From positions 78,789,817 through 78,853,816 of the forward strand of contig CM038220.1 of NCBI GenBank assembly GCA_021442155.1: a stretch of DNA of 64,000 nucleotides, given 5' to 3'. Positions within the stretch are counted from its first letter, which is position 1; every line of letters starts with the position of its first letter. This document shows, in pieces, positions 22,440 to 34,300 of this stretch. Source of the DNA: Cymbidium sinense (lineage: Eukaryota > Streptophyta > Magnoliopsida > Asparagales > Orchidaceae). The notes below the pieces were generated by a model. The model had not been told where the DNA came from and searched no databases. It was given only the letters and a program-made list of their open reading frames with translations. The position numbers were made by a program, and so were the translations under genes.

Positions 22440-23400
22440 TTATCCAATATCCCAAGGGTTTCCCTCCTTCCTTCAAGAGCTTTGATGGTAGTAACTGAGG
22501 AGCATATAGCTCACTTCAAGGGTTGTTCCAACGCGGTGGTGTGACACTTTACTCTTTAGACTCTTTCGAGTCTAGTGGGTATCACCTTTGATTGGTATGT
22601 TAAACTATCCAATGCTCATATATTTTGCTTAGAGCAATTCTATCAAGAGATTTGGGAGCTCGAAAGGGTTACTAGGTGATCTCATTATAGCAAACACGAG
22701 TCACTTGCTGATTATATTCTCTGATGGTGTAACTTGAGTATGAATACTGAACCACAGCTGTCTGAACAACATGGAATAGAGATTCTCTTGAAGAATATCC
22801 ATGGCCCAGTTGCCTTCATGCTTTAGGGCTTCACCATAAAGACATTTGAGATGCTAATCAACAAGGTGGCTAGTCTACTAGAAGAGGCCAAACAGTTGCC
22901 TTCCTGATTAGCCAAAGAAATCCCAAAAGGTTTATGAGAAGAAACTGAGCAAGAGTAGTGGTTGGTAAGGGGAAGCAACTAGCTAGAGATCAGTCTGAGT
23001 GACCATGACCTCGCCAGCCTCCACCTCCTGCCACCACGAGAAGCCATACCACTCCACCTTAACCTCCACGGCCAGATAGCCACCGCCTCACACCACCACT
23101 AGAGCATATTTCTCGCCAGGTAGCTATGGTCCACCTTCTCTTTTAGATAAGTTAAACAAACCTTATTCTTTTAAGAGGGAGGTAATCAGGAAGATCTTTA
23201 AGAATCTCTTAAAGAAACTTGATTTTCAGCTACCCGAGCCTAGGAGATCGGAGGAAGTAGGTAAAAGTCATGATCCAAACTTTTTTCCCTACCACCATAT
23301 GCTAGGCCACATTTTGGAGGATTGCTTTACTTTGAAGGATTGCTTCAACACAGTTTCCGGTGTTGTCATTATCCCAAAGGAATACCTTGTGGAACAACCT
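22440..23400 (+). pseudogene. gag of the Tat-type element
   Basis: Reading through stops and shifts, the gag core is visible. It begins PKGFPPSFKSFDGSN (22450), followed by TFDWYVKLSNAHIFCLEQFY (about 22585-22645, the family's DWY segment) and later ADYILxWCNLSMNTEPQLSE. A short zinc-binding-like segment reads PYHHMLGHILEDCFTLKD (about 23287-23340), matching the H/C-spaced GHxxEDCFxLKD box of this lineage. Gag would form the particle that packages the element's RNA. At least three in-frame stops and frameshifts show that it is dead. Confidence 0.75.
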
Positions 23401-24419
23401 TCTAGTTCCATTAGGGTAATCCTTGGGATACAAGTGATCCTACCAAAACCAATGAAGGTTGAGATATTTCTTTATCTAAAACCTCTAAGAAAATAATAAG
23501 ATCAAGAAGTTTTCCAGGTGCTGAGTGCTCAAACCTCCAACACCAAGGAAGGTTTGCAAGTCATGCCAACTCTAGAAAGTGGAGCTGAGAGAGTATGAAC
23601 ATGTGTCACTGGATAGCACTTAGCACGCCTATCACCGTGTCCAGACTCACCCTTCAGCTTCCACACGACTTCAACCATTTTGCTAGCTCTTCTATTTCTT
23701 CTACTAAGAACTCTTGTCAGATAAGGGCATCAAATCTCTTACACCACTCACTTGACTTCTACTTTGTACCTCAAATACTTCCAAAAAATTAAATAATAAA
23801 ACTAATTTGAATTACATATGTCTCTCTTCGATGAGTTGTCTTCTTTCTATTCCTAACAATAACTCTTCAAGTGTAATTAACTATAACAATTTGATCTTTC
23901 TTTTCATTTTAGAGTTGGACTTCCAACTCAATACTATGTTGATCTCTTGAGATAGACTTGGAATCATCTAATTCCGAGTCCCATAGGAGTTGTAGGTGAC
24001 AAGTGTGTAGAACTTGCCACCACCTTGCCAGAGATTACAAGTCAACCTCACAAGGTTATACCTTCTATGGCAGCACATCTAGATAGAGGAAAATAAGTCA
24101 TTGGTACTAAAGTTTGAGAAGCCCTTCCACAGGATGCTCCACCCTTGGATAAGCATGTGGAAGACCAATTGAAGGTAGACAATAATGTCCTTTCTCATCT
24201 AAGAAATTTTCCATCTAAGCTAAGCATATTTTATGCCCTTGTCTTATCCAAAGAGAAGAGTGAATCACTAATCAAGGCCCTCCTTGATCCTAAAATATTC
24301 TTCTTTAGGTGAGGAAGCACACTGCAAAATAAGCCCAAGGGATCTCCTTCACAATGAAGACCTTCTACTGGGGGACTTGGAGCACAACCGGCCCCTATAC
24401 ATTTTACAACCAACATGGA

Positions 24420-24730
24420 TGTTACAGCCGTGGTTCTCATGATTCAGATGAAACATTATGAGTCTAAAGACCCTTGCCTATTTGAAGATCGACATCTCTA
24501 CTCTTCGAGGAGATAGGATGATGTTGAGAGGATTCAATGATCAAGACAAGCAGGCTTTAGGTTCTATAGTGTTGTCATTGGAGATCGATGACTGGAAGAT
24601 TGAAGCCAAGTTCTACATCATTGATTTGAATACTTCATTCACTTTTTTGCTTGGTAGGCCTTGGATACATCAGAACAAGATCGTTTCATCCTCCCTTCAT
24701 TGCATCAAGTTCAAAAAAAGATGGAATTGA
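24420..24730 (+). pseudogene. Aspartic protease domain of the Tat-type element
   Basis: The frame from 24458 (MSLKTLAYLKIDISTL onward) matches the second half of a retropepsin. Recognisable segments are the LRGFNDQDKQALGSIVL strand pair, the AKFYIIDLNTSFTFLLGRPW segment, and IHQNKIVSSSLHCIKF. The LLGRPWIH block is diagnostic of Ty3/gypsy proteases. The catalytic DTG/DSG segment should lie just upstream of the Met and is not readable, so the active site is lost. It compares well with the protease relic at 60157-60573, which keeps DPGSS. Confidence 0.8.
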
Positions 24731-25739
24731 GTACCATTAACGGGAAGAAAAGTCATTCTTTAGAGTTGAGATATGAGGATGCGACCTATTATCTTTCTCA
24801 AAACACCCTTTCTTGTGAACTTGGATAAAATTCAAAAGCAAAAGAAAAGATAAAAGAAAATGAAAAAAAAAGAAAAGAAAAGTTTAAGTAAGCAAGAAAG
24901 GGAAATTGAAGAAGTGGATCTACATATCACATACATCATTCCATCATATGGACATGTGGGTAGGATGGCTCAACCTCCACTGCAGAGGTAGAAAAAGAGA
25001 GGCAGTTCAGAGGTGGAAGACCCCTAGTTGGCCTAATAGAGGTCTTGTTCTAGTTCATGGGAGTATACTATTCACATTAACTTAGAATCCTGAGGATGAG
25101 TCCAATGTGATTAGTATACCAGCCAACCCCTCTCAGCGGGTTCCATTGGAGGTGACTTTTGATCCAGCTAGAGACAATGACAAGGCCTCCAAGCAAAGCA
25201 AAGTATTCAAATCTAGTTTATTGGAAACTATTCGGCAAAAGTTGGGAACCTTATTTCTTACCTCACTTACATCTCAGAAAGTTGAAGGTTTAGTTGTTAA
25301 GGAATTCCCTAAGTCTTCCAAACATGAAGCATAAGAAGTTCTTTTTGGGTTCATCATCCTCAGAGTTCGATGTAGGACTTGAGGAAGATACTTTTAAAAA
25401 TTAATGGAATTACCTTTACTTTTACTCACCTTGTGTTCAAAATCTTATACAGAAAGGTTTAGTTCCTCTCACTTGGTCCAAGCATAGGTTAGAATATTTA
25501 AAAAAATTATGGAATAATACGGGAAGCACAATCAAGAGCAGACTAGATTCGACAAGTGTCAATGACTATGATTAGAAGTATTACCAAATCATATCGATAG
25601 GTTCTTCACACATCCCCAACTCTTATGAGAATGTGTGTTTAGAAACTTCAGATGATCCAGATGATCTCCAAGTCAAAGAGGCACCGCAATAATTTGAAGA
25701 AAAATTCATTAAACAATCGACAAGCTAAAAGAAATCAAC

Positions 25740-26900
25740 CTCAAAATAGAAGAAAATTCTCGCCCAACATACATCAGTTCATTGCTGAATAAAGAAGAAA
25801 TCAATGACTTAGTTAGGCTATTGACTGAGTTTAAAGACTGCTTCGCATGGAGTTATGAAGAAATGCCCAGATTATCTCGACATTGTCCCATAAGCTAGCA
25901 ATAAATTCTAACATTACCCTATTAAGCAATCCCTAGATGCATGCGATTAGAAATTGAACAAGGTCATTTTGAAGTCAAGAATCGATCGATGCGGTTTCAT
26001 CGTGGAAGAAAAATATCCTACCTAGTAGTGTCATCCCAATTAAGAAGAAGAATGGCCAAATTTGCATTTATGTCAATTTTAGGGACTTAACAAGGCATGC
26101 CCCTAAGGATGAGTTTCCTCTTCCTATACTAAAATTAATTGTGGACATTACCTCAGCTCATGCATTCTTCTCTTTCATGGATGGATCTGCTTTTTGAACT
26201 CCAATAAAAATATTCTGTTATAGTGTCATGCATTTCAACCTTAAAAATGTTGGTGCTACATACCAACGAGCCATGATTCAAATCTTCAATGAACTCATCC
26301 ATCATAAGGTTGAGTGCTAAGTTGATGATCTAGTAGTTAAGAGAGAAAAGAAGACCACCTCTTTGACTTGAGAGTTTTTGAATGTTAAGATAATATATAA
26401 CCTCAAAATGAATCCCTGAAGTGTGCATTCAGAGTCACTTCAGAGAAAATTCCTTAGGTTTGTTGTTCAACACCGGGGAATAGAAATAGATCATGAAAAG
26501 ATCAAAGTTATCTTAGAAATGCCACCTCCTATGAGTTTAACTCAACTTAGATCCTTTCAAGGATGACTGGCGTATCTAAGATGCTTTATCTCAAACTTAT
26601 CAGGGAGATGCAAACCATTCTCAACACTTATCAAAAAGGATGCCAAGTTCAAGTGGGATGACAAGTGTCAGCACGCATTCAAAGATATCAAAGAATACTT
26701 GGTGAAGCGCCGCCTCCCTATCCTGCAAGTCATCGATCCTTTACACTCTGCATTGATGACTCTTCTCGCCCAAGCCAATGATGAGGGGAAGGAAAGTGCA
26801 CTCTACTACCTTAGCTATCGTCTGATCCCTGTTGAAGCAAACTATCCACCTATTGAGAAATATTTCCTAGCTTTGATCTTTGCATCTAAGAAGCTATGAC
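25740..26900 (+). pseudogene. Reverse transcriptase and first RNase H of the Tat-type element
   Basis: Recognisable RT segments are LLNKEEINDLVRLLTEFKDC with CFAWSYEEMP (about 25780-25870), KDEFPLPILKLIVD, HAFFSFMDG (the FMDG box), GATYQRAMIQIFNELI, and the catalytic box. The usual YVDD of that box reads stop-VDD because the Tyr codon is TAA (26318-26329). After LRSFQG come the connection region and an RNase H end reading ESALYYLSYRLIPVEANYPP and IEKYFLALIFASKKL (26796-26898). The gaps are crossed by several stops and shifts. The role would have been to copy the element's RNA into DNA. Confidence 0.85.
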
Positions 26901-27089
26901 ACTACATGCTTTCTCATAAGGTGAACTTGATCTCAAGAACCAATCCACTGTAGTACCTAATGACACCACCAACACTTTTTAAGTTTGGCTCATTGGTCCA
27001 TGATACTCTTCGTTTGATATCACATTTGTATCCCTCCATGCGGTAAAGGTTAGCATTAGCAAATTTCTTAGAAAGACACCACTTCTCGC

Positions 27090-27517
27090 TGACATTTGTG
27101 ATCTCCCGATGAACAAATCATGAACTTAGGGGAGGTCGGCAACCACCGATGGGAGATGTATTTTGATGGTTCTACTTCTTTTCTTAAAGGTGAAGCACCA
27201 CGATCTATTCTCCTAGGAAAAGCAGGGGTAAGAATAGTTCTTCTAACTCCAAACTATGATGTGATGAGATTCTCATACTATCTTTCCAACCCCTACACCA
27301 ACAATGAAGTCGAGTATGAGGCTTTGATTGCCAGTTTGGAGTTAGCCATCACTATCAATGTCAAGAGCATCAACATCTTTGGAGATTCTCAGTTAGTCAT
27401 CAACCAGATTACTAGGTCCTACCAGGTCCTCAAGCCCCAGCTTCATCATTACTACGAGTATAACATGAAGCTGTTTGCCCAGATTCCTGAAGTTACCATC
27501 TACAAGGTTCCCAAGTA
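27090..27517 (+). pseudogene. Second RNase H domain of the Tat-type element
   Basis: A 132-codon open frame begins at 27120 and is among the best-preserved pieces. It shows WEMYFDGSTSF (first catalytic Asp), TNNEVEYEALIASLELAI (catalytic Glu), and NIFGDSQLVINQI (catalytic Asp), the three acidic positions of an RNase H fold. A second RNase H between the first RNase H and integrase is known for Tat/Ogre elements. The frame ends at a TAG in place of the continuing polyprotein. Confidence 0.85.
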
Positions 27518-27559
27518 GAGAACGCAGTAAGATGCCTTGGAAAACTTGCCAAAGAGTTG

Positions 27560-28893
27560 CATGTTAAGAAGATGAGTCCATTTCAATAAGGGTCCAAAAT
27601 AGACAAGTCTTATCCATATTGATAAAAACTCAGAGACTTTCTGGGAGGTTGTCATTGCCAAAATGGACAAGGAGCTGGATTAGAGGCAACCATTCATAGA
27701 TTACTTGAACACCAACAAACTACCTCAAGAGAAATTTCAAGCCCATCAAGTGAAACAGAGAGCTCTCTCCTATGCTCTCGTTGATGGCACCCTGTACCGA
27801 TGATCCTTTGACCAGATATGGTTAGGTTGTTTAGACAAACACAAAGCCCATGGCATTATAACCGAGGTACATTCAGGTCTATGTGGAGCGCATCAATTTA
27901 AAGATGAAGTTGAAGATCAAAAGACTTGGATACTACCTGCCTTCTATGATCACAGATTGCATGTATGTAGCTAGGAGATGCCATTAGTGTCAGGTGCACG
28001 GTGTGGTCCTTCACCGACCACCCAATATTCTACACCCTACTTAGGGTTCATGGCCATTTGAGTGTTGGGGTACCGACATTGTAGGTCTGATCGATCCTCC
28101 TTCTTCCAAGGGGCATCATTCATCTTAGTCTACATCGACTACTTTTCCAAGTGGGCAGAATCCATCCCACTTAGAGAGGTCATAGTTCACCATGTGCTTT
28201 AGTTTTTCAGGAACCATATCATATATAGGTTCGCGGTGCCTCGATGATTTATATTTGATAATTGTATTGCATTTAAAAGCATGAAGATCAACAACTTTGC
28301 TGGAATACACCATATAGATTGAAGATACTCCACCATCTACTACCCCAATGGCTTTAGAAGCATTCAATAAAACTCTCATCCAATCAAGAAGACTCTTGAT
28401 GGCAACAAATGGCGAGAACGATGTTGAAGCCTTGGGCCTACCACACCACATACAACTCCAACTCATCCTACCCCATTTTCTTTGTAGGGAGTCCGATTCT
28501 TCCTTAGAAGTTCAACTCTCATCACTAAGGATAGCTTTGGGTAATAAGATCACTACAGAGCATAATGCAAAGTTGTGGTTAGAAGAGCTCGAAGGTTTGG
28601 AGGAGAGTCACCTACAGGCGTGCTAGAACCTCAAGTTATACAAGGACAAAATGATTCAAGCTCACAACAAGCTGATCCGCCCTAGGTCTTTCCAAGTAGG
28701 AGAACTTGTGTTAGTCCTAAGGAGACCAATTGTTGCCCATAGAAAGATGGGAGGAAAGTTTGAACCCACTTGGGAAGGCCCGAATGAAATAGAGAAGGCT
28801 TACCAAGGAGGATCTTATCAGCTTATTGATTATAAAGGGGAACACCCGATGCTAACAATTAATGGGCTCTATCTAAAGAAATATTACCCATGA
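27560..28893 (+). pseudogene. Integrase of the Tat-type element
   Basis: The zinc-binding part reads HSGLCGAHQF (about 27872) and CHxCQVHG (about 27977, with a stop at x). The DDE core has Asp in CWGTDIVGLI (about 28060), Asp in FIFDN (about 28245), and Glu in MALEAFNKTLIQ (28348), corresponding to the family's NGQxExxNK box with NG in the preceding frame. The C-terminal frame 28651-28893 holds PRSFQVGELVLVLRR and KFEPTWEGPNEIEKAYQGGS, a GPY/F-like module. It is split into at least five frames. Integrase inserts the DNA copy into the genome. Confidence 0.85.
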
Positions 28894-29379
28894 AATAAAA
28901 CTTATTTGAAAATAATTCATTAATAAAAGAATAAAAAATTTGATTCCATTCATCAAATCTTCTCTTCTTCAAGTGTTATTTGCTTGTCTTGTGAATCCAC
29001 TGTGACGTGTTTAGGGTTGGTTTAAGAATCCCCGGACATCTTATCCCACTTTCACAACACAAATGCAATCTCTCATTGCTTTTAGAATAGGTGTAAGAGA
29101 ACTTGAGAGGCATCCTATTTTGAATAGCATAACTAAGGTGTGAGAGAACCTGAAATCCTTTCTTTATGGGAATTCTTGCCATCCGTGGGATCATTTCATT
29201 AATTCCCGATGTTTTAAGTAGGTGTAAGAGTCCCCAAAGGTGTCCCTATTCCTAACACATGCACAACAATAAACATAAATCTTTTATCTCGAGCTTCATA
29301 TGGGAGCAAGCCCCATGGCACTCACTCATTAGTCGCTCTAGTCGATCCATGCTACCTCTAGTATGTCACCCGGTGGTCA

Positions 29380-31340
29380 CTTATTTGAGGATGTGAGTCC
29401 CCATGCTATCTTCCTAACTTGATCACTACAAACCAAAGGCCGCCTTGTTAGTATGATATTCTTCACCGCCAAGAAGACCTCATGTTGACTTTGTTTAAGA
29501 AGATATGAGTCCCTTTCTTTCTTCTTGAACTAGCCATCATGTTCTAACTAGGTTGAGTATATTTGAAGTTTGATAAGTCCCCAGTCTCCTTTCCTCTTGA
29601 CTACTTTGAGCTAATATAAGTCCCCAGTGGCATTCACTCAAGATACCCTAGATCGGATAGCACCGCCGTAAGATGACTATCCCAGAATCGCTCGCTATAA
29701 GAGGATGTGAGTCCCTGAGATTTCTTTCTAGGTTGATTGTTATAAATCGATGGGCACCTTAGGTTGGTTGATGTTCACTATCCTGACAGTGACTCACCTG
29801 GTGAGTACAACACTCTTGGAAGATATGAGTCCCCGTGCTTTCTCCTTGAGTTGGACACAATACTATTGAATTTATGACACCATGTCATTTTCTCCAAGGT
29901 GTTGGATTAAGCACTCGGCCCCATCCCCGTGGGCACTCTATTTGGATCAAGTTCTTTGCAACCCATTTAGACACTACCCGGTTAGTTTTGGATTGGACAG
30001 TTCTTCCTAGTAATCACCCCTATTATAAAATTTGTTCAAATGCATTCTCCTTGGTTAAGAATAGATAGGTCAGTCGATATAAGCTTATTCTCAGTTTGAT
30101 TCCTCACAAACTAATAGGGTCCATGATAAATTAAACTAAAAAACTAAAATAAATAAACAAAATTAATTCGCTTGTGGATTAGGAATACAAGCCCCCAAAG
30201 GGCCCCTTCTCCAAGAAGATATCCTATCTTTAGGCGCAGAGAACTCCCTATAGAATTGCGACTACCGAGTTGAGATAAATCTCTAGTACTCACCCGTAGT
30301 CACCCTTTAAGTCAGTTCATCTATTTTTCCACAAGGTTACCCCAACAATCATTCTGCTTTGAAATATATAAGACTATGATGCATTCTTTCTAGCTTGATT
30401 ATCACAAATAGATGGCAGCCCTGGTCGTCGATTTATTAAAGTAATAGATCACCCGTGATCTTTCTAGTGGAAGATATGAGTCCGAGCTTTCTTCCCTTAA
30501 ATTGATCATTACAAATCGAAAGGAACTCCTTTGGTGGATAGTTCTCCCATCGGCCAAGAACCTACTCCCTTTGGTTTAGTAACGAGGCGGTCTAAGCTTC
30601 TATAAGCTCCTTCTCAGTTTGATACATTGCAAACCAATGGAATCCATCAAAATAAATCTAAAAATGAAATTAATCTTGACTATCTTTGAGCTGATTTAAG
30701 TCCCCCAGTGGCATTCACTCAATAATACCTGGTCAGTTCAATTTGTTGCCCAAAATAACCATCCCCCTGGTTCCTTGTTTCTAGAAGATGAGTCCGTGCT
30801 TTCTTTTAAGACTTGACCATTGTATACCAAAAGGCATTTCTCCTTGGTTGATAGTCCTACCTTATGGTTGGTAGACTACTCCCTTTGAATTGGTAAATCT
30901 GAGTTAAGTCTAGGCTTTGGCCCTACTTAGTGCTCATCGCAAAACCTATGGGATCCATCATAATCAACAAACAAAATTAAAATGAAATCAATCTTGACTA
31001 TCCTTGAGTTGATCTAAGTCCCCAATGGCATTCACTCAATAGTCCCCTAGTCATCATGCTGCCAATAGATTACCCCAACAACTAGTCCTTACTTGGAGGA
31101 TGTAAGTCTATTATGCTTTCCTCCTAGTATAGCTGTTGTATACCAAAAGGCCTCCCTTTGGCTGGTTAGTCCTACTATGTGTTTAGTAGATTACCCCTTT
31201 AGATTGGTAAATCTGAGTTAGGTCTTAGCCTCCATGGCTCCTATTCAGTACAATACAATGCAAACCGGTAGGGCTCATCTACAATTCAAACCTAACAAAA
31301 TTTGAAACAAATTCAACCCTCTCCCCATCGATCTCTCTTT
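29380..31340 (+). repeat. 3' tandem repeats of the Tat-type element, about 310-bp period
   Basis: Markers recur at matching steps. GATGAGTCCGTGCTTTCTT and its variants lie near 30470, 30785 and 31097. TGGCATTCACTCAATAGTCC-like words lie near 30700 and 31025. CAAACCxATGGGATCCATCA lies near 30620, 30935 and 31255. Older, more diverged units lie at 29380-30160 (GATATGAGTCCC near 29508, 29701 and 29820). Plant Tat elements commonly have such repeats between pol and the 3' LTR. Confidence 0.8.
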
Positions 31341-31349
31341 AGTGAGATT

Positions 31350-34300
31350 CAAATCAAATCATTTTCATCTCCTTGCGGATGACTTGAACTTGCTTCTCTA
31401 GTGGAAGGATCACACTCTACCCCTTAGTGGATTTCTCCGCTCTCTCTTATGTCTTTGACATAAGTAGAGCCACATTACACTATGCTCTGGATTCCTTCTT
31501 TTCCTTGGGTCAGAGATATATAGTTTTTTTTAGGGCTTGTGATCTTTCAGTGTTGTTGATCATTTCGATCAACACCACGCGATGTTCCTGTCACACCACA
31601 CCTATTGCCTATGTTAACCTCATTTAAGAATGAGCTCAACCTCCATCTTAGGAAAAGGACTTCTCTTAGACTTTAAGGGTTTCTTAGTCTTAAGACACAT
31701 CTAGTGATTAGATGGACCTATCCCTAGAAGACTTAGAAGAGTTAGCTATAGGAATAGGTCATGCCTTAGGGGTGTTAGGAAAATCTCCTACCCATTAGCT
31801 TAAACCATTCCTCACTTTCCTTCCTTCAAGTCAAACTCCAAATCAATTCTATTTGATTTTCTCTAAACTCAATTCAATTTCATGATTCAATTCCATGATT
31901 GAAATCCATGATTGAAATCTATGATTGAAACTCATGATCAAAATTATCAAAATGTTCAAATTTCCTAAGTCCTTAATCCTTTCTTAAGGACTTAAAAATC
32001 ATGATTCAAACTTATTCAAAGCTTTGAGATTTTCTCATAATCCATTTATATTCTCATTTATATTCCCATTTATAAATGAAATATAAATTCAAACCCATCA
32101 AATCAAATTCCAAATTCCAAATCAATTCATGAAAATTTTCTTAAGCCTCTTTAATTTTCCATTAAAGGACTTAGCCAAAATCAACTCTAAACCTTGATCA
32201 AATCACTTCAAATCCTTGGGATATTCTCAAAACGATTTATATCTCATTTATATGCTCATATATAATGAAATATAAATATAAATCCAATCAAAGGCAAAAC
32301 ATAAATTCCAAATTTAAAATGCTTGAAATTCTTAAATCCCTTAATTTTTTATAAATGGATTTAACCTAAACTTTGATCAAACCATTTCAAACTCATGGGA
32401 TTTTCTCAAAATCAATTTATATTCTCATTTATTTTCTCATATAAATGAAATATAAATATAAATCAATCAAATCCAATCCAAAGTTAAATTTTAAATTAAA
32501 ATTCCTTAAATCCTTTAAATTCCCTTTAATGGATTTATCCCAAATCATGATTAAACTCTTGAAATTCTTGAAATTTTCTCATGATCAATTTATATTCTCA
32601 TTTATATCCACATATATAAATAAAATATAAATAAAATCAATCAAAACCAATTCTAAAAATCAAACTGAAATCAATTCAAAATCAAATCTAAGCCTTTCAA
32701 GCCAAAATCTTGAACTTAGCCAAATTACTCCCAAATCAAGCCAAACTCTTGAACTTATCCGAACTTCATGGTTCAATCAACCCTACAATCATGAGCTCAT
32801 ATATAAATTCAAACCTCAATCATTCAATCAAAACCCAAATCAAAATCAAACCCAAGACCCTTCATATTCTTCCTTTGAATATGAAATTTTCAAATGGATC
32901 AAATCCATTTTACTTCAAACCACTTGTAAATGGATTTATATTTCAATCATGAGTCCATATACAATATCAATCAACTTCAAATCAAGCTTTGACCAAGCCA
33001 TTTGATCCACTTAGGCTCACTTGACCCAAAGTGAAAAGTACCCTTATGAGCCAACTTTTGATCATAACCAATTTGGATTGAACCAAACTCATATATCCCT
33101 CTCATCATGATCATCATGGGATGATCAATCAACCAAATTAGGTCAAAACAAGTCAAACCTAAGGGTTGACTAAATCAACACTTAACCTAAAATGAAACTT
33201 AACATAGCCAAATTCCACCATAGGCCAAATTGATTGAAACTATTGATCTAAGTTCACTGATAACCTATGTTTGAACTTGACCAAGCCAACATTTGAGCCT
33301 AACCCAGCCCAATTGGTCCACTTGACCCAAGTTGACCCATTTTGACCTAAAGGACCAAAATATGTCCAAACTTGATCTAAGCCAAATTGATTGAAACCAA
33401 TGAGTCAAGTCCATCCCAAATCACTTGTGAACTTGACCAAAGCCTCAATTGGCCAACTAGACCCAACCTAGCCCAATTGACCTTAGGTTATGAGTGAACT
33501 TAGATCTAAAGGTTGAACGTGACCTAAAGGGGTCATGTTGAGCCAAAATTGGACTTATCCCAAATTGATTGGAAAAAAAGATACCAATCCACTCTATATG
33601 ACTAACATAACCTAAATCTACCCTTCATGTACCTCAAATAGCTCAAATGGGTCAAGTAGGTCAACTTGACCCATTTGACCTAAAGGAGTCCTATGAGCCA
33701 AAATCAAATATATACCAAATTAAACCAAACCAAAGACTCCGAAACATTTCAAATGGTCATATGAACTTGACCCAACCCTTAGTTTGACCCAATTTGACCA
33801 ATTGGTCAACTTGACCTAAGTTGACCCATTTTAACCTAAATGGGTCAACTTGAGCCAAACCTTGTCAAATGGATTCCAAATTCAATGAAACTTGGCCAAA
33901 CCAATTTTCTCAACATACCAAACATACCCAAAGTGAAAAAATAGTAAATTGATCATTTTACCCCTATGTCATAGAAAACATTTTGGCCTAGCCCAAGGGT
34001 ATTTTTATCATACCCTCTTCACAATCACTTAAGGCTTAACTAAAAGCTCAAGGAGACTTAGTGACGAGTGGTGCACCCAACCCAATGGGTTTGGGTCAAC
34101 CCATTTGGCCCATAGACCAAACCCGACCACCTATGAAAAAAATTCAATTTTCAAACTCCCTCCTAAGCTCAATTTGATGCACATGGGAGGTTGGCATTCC
34201 ACTCAAGGGATCAAACCGACCATGTGCAATGATCTAATAGCCTAAATAGCTCACTCCATATGGTCAATTGGATTAAAATGGAAATTAATGGGTCGATCGC

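Larger units (their letters stand above)
21890..31340 (+). mobile_element. Degenerate Tat-lineage Ty3/gypsy retroelement
   Basis: In order on the plus strand are gag, protease, reverse transcriptase, RNase H, a second RNase H, integrase with a GPY-like C-terminus, and then a 3' non-coding region with tandem repeats. The second RNase H domain and 3' tandem repeats are hallmarks of the plant Tat/Ogre lineage. The element has stops and frameshifts throughout and no 5' LTR that I can find. A 3' LTR is not recognisable either, because the sequence after 31350 matches, in inverted orientation, a different repeat family. Start and end are approximate. Confidence 0.85.
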
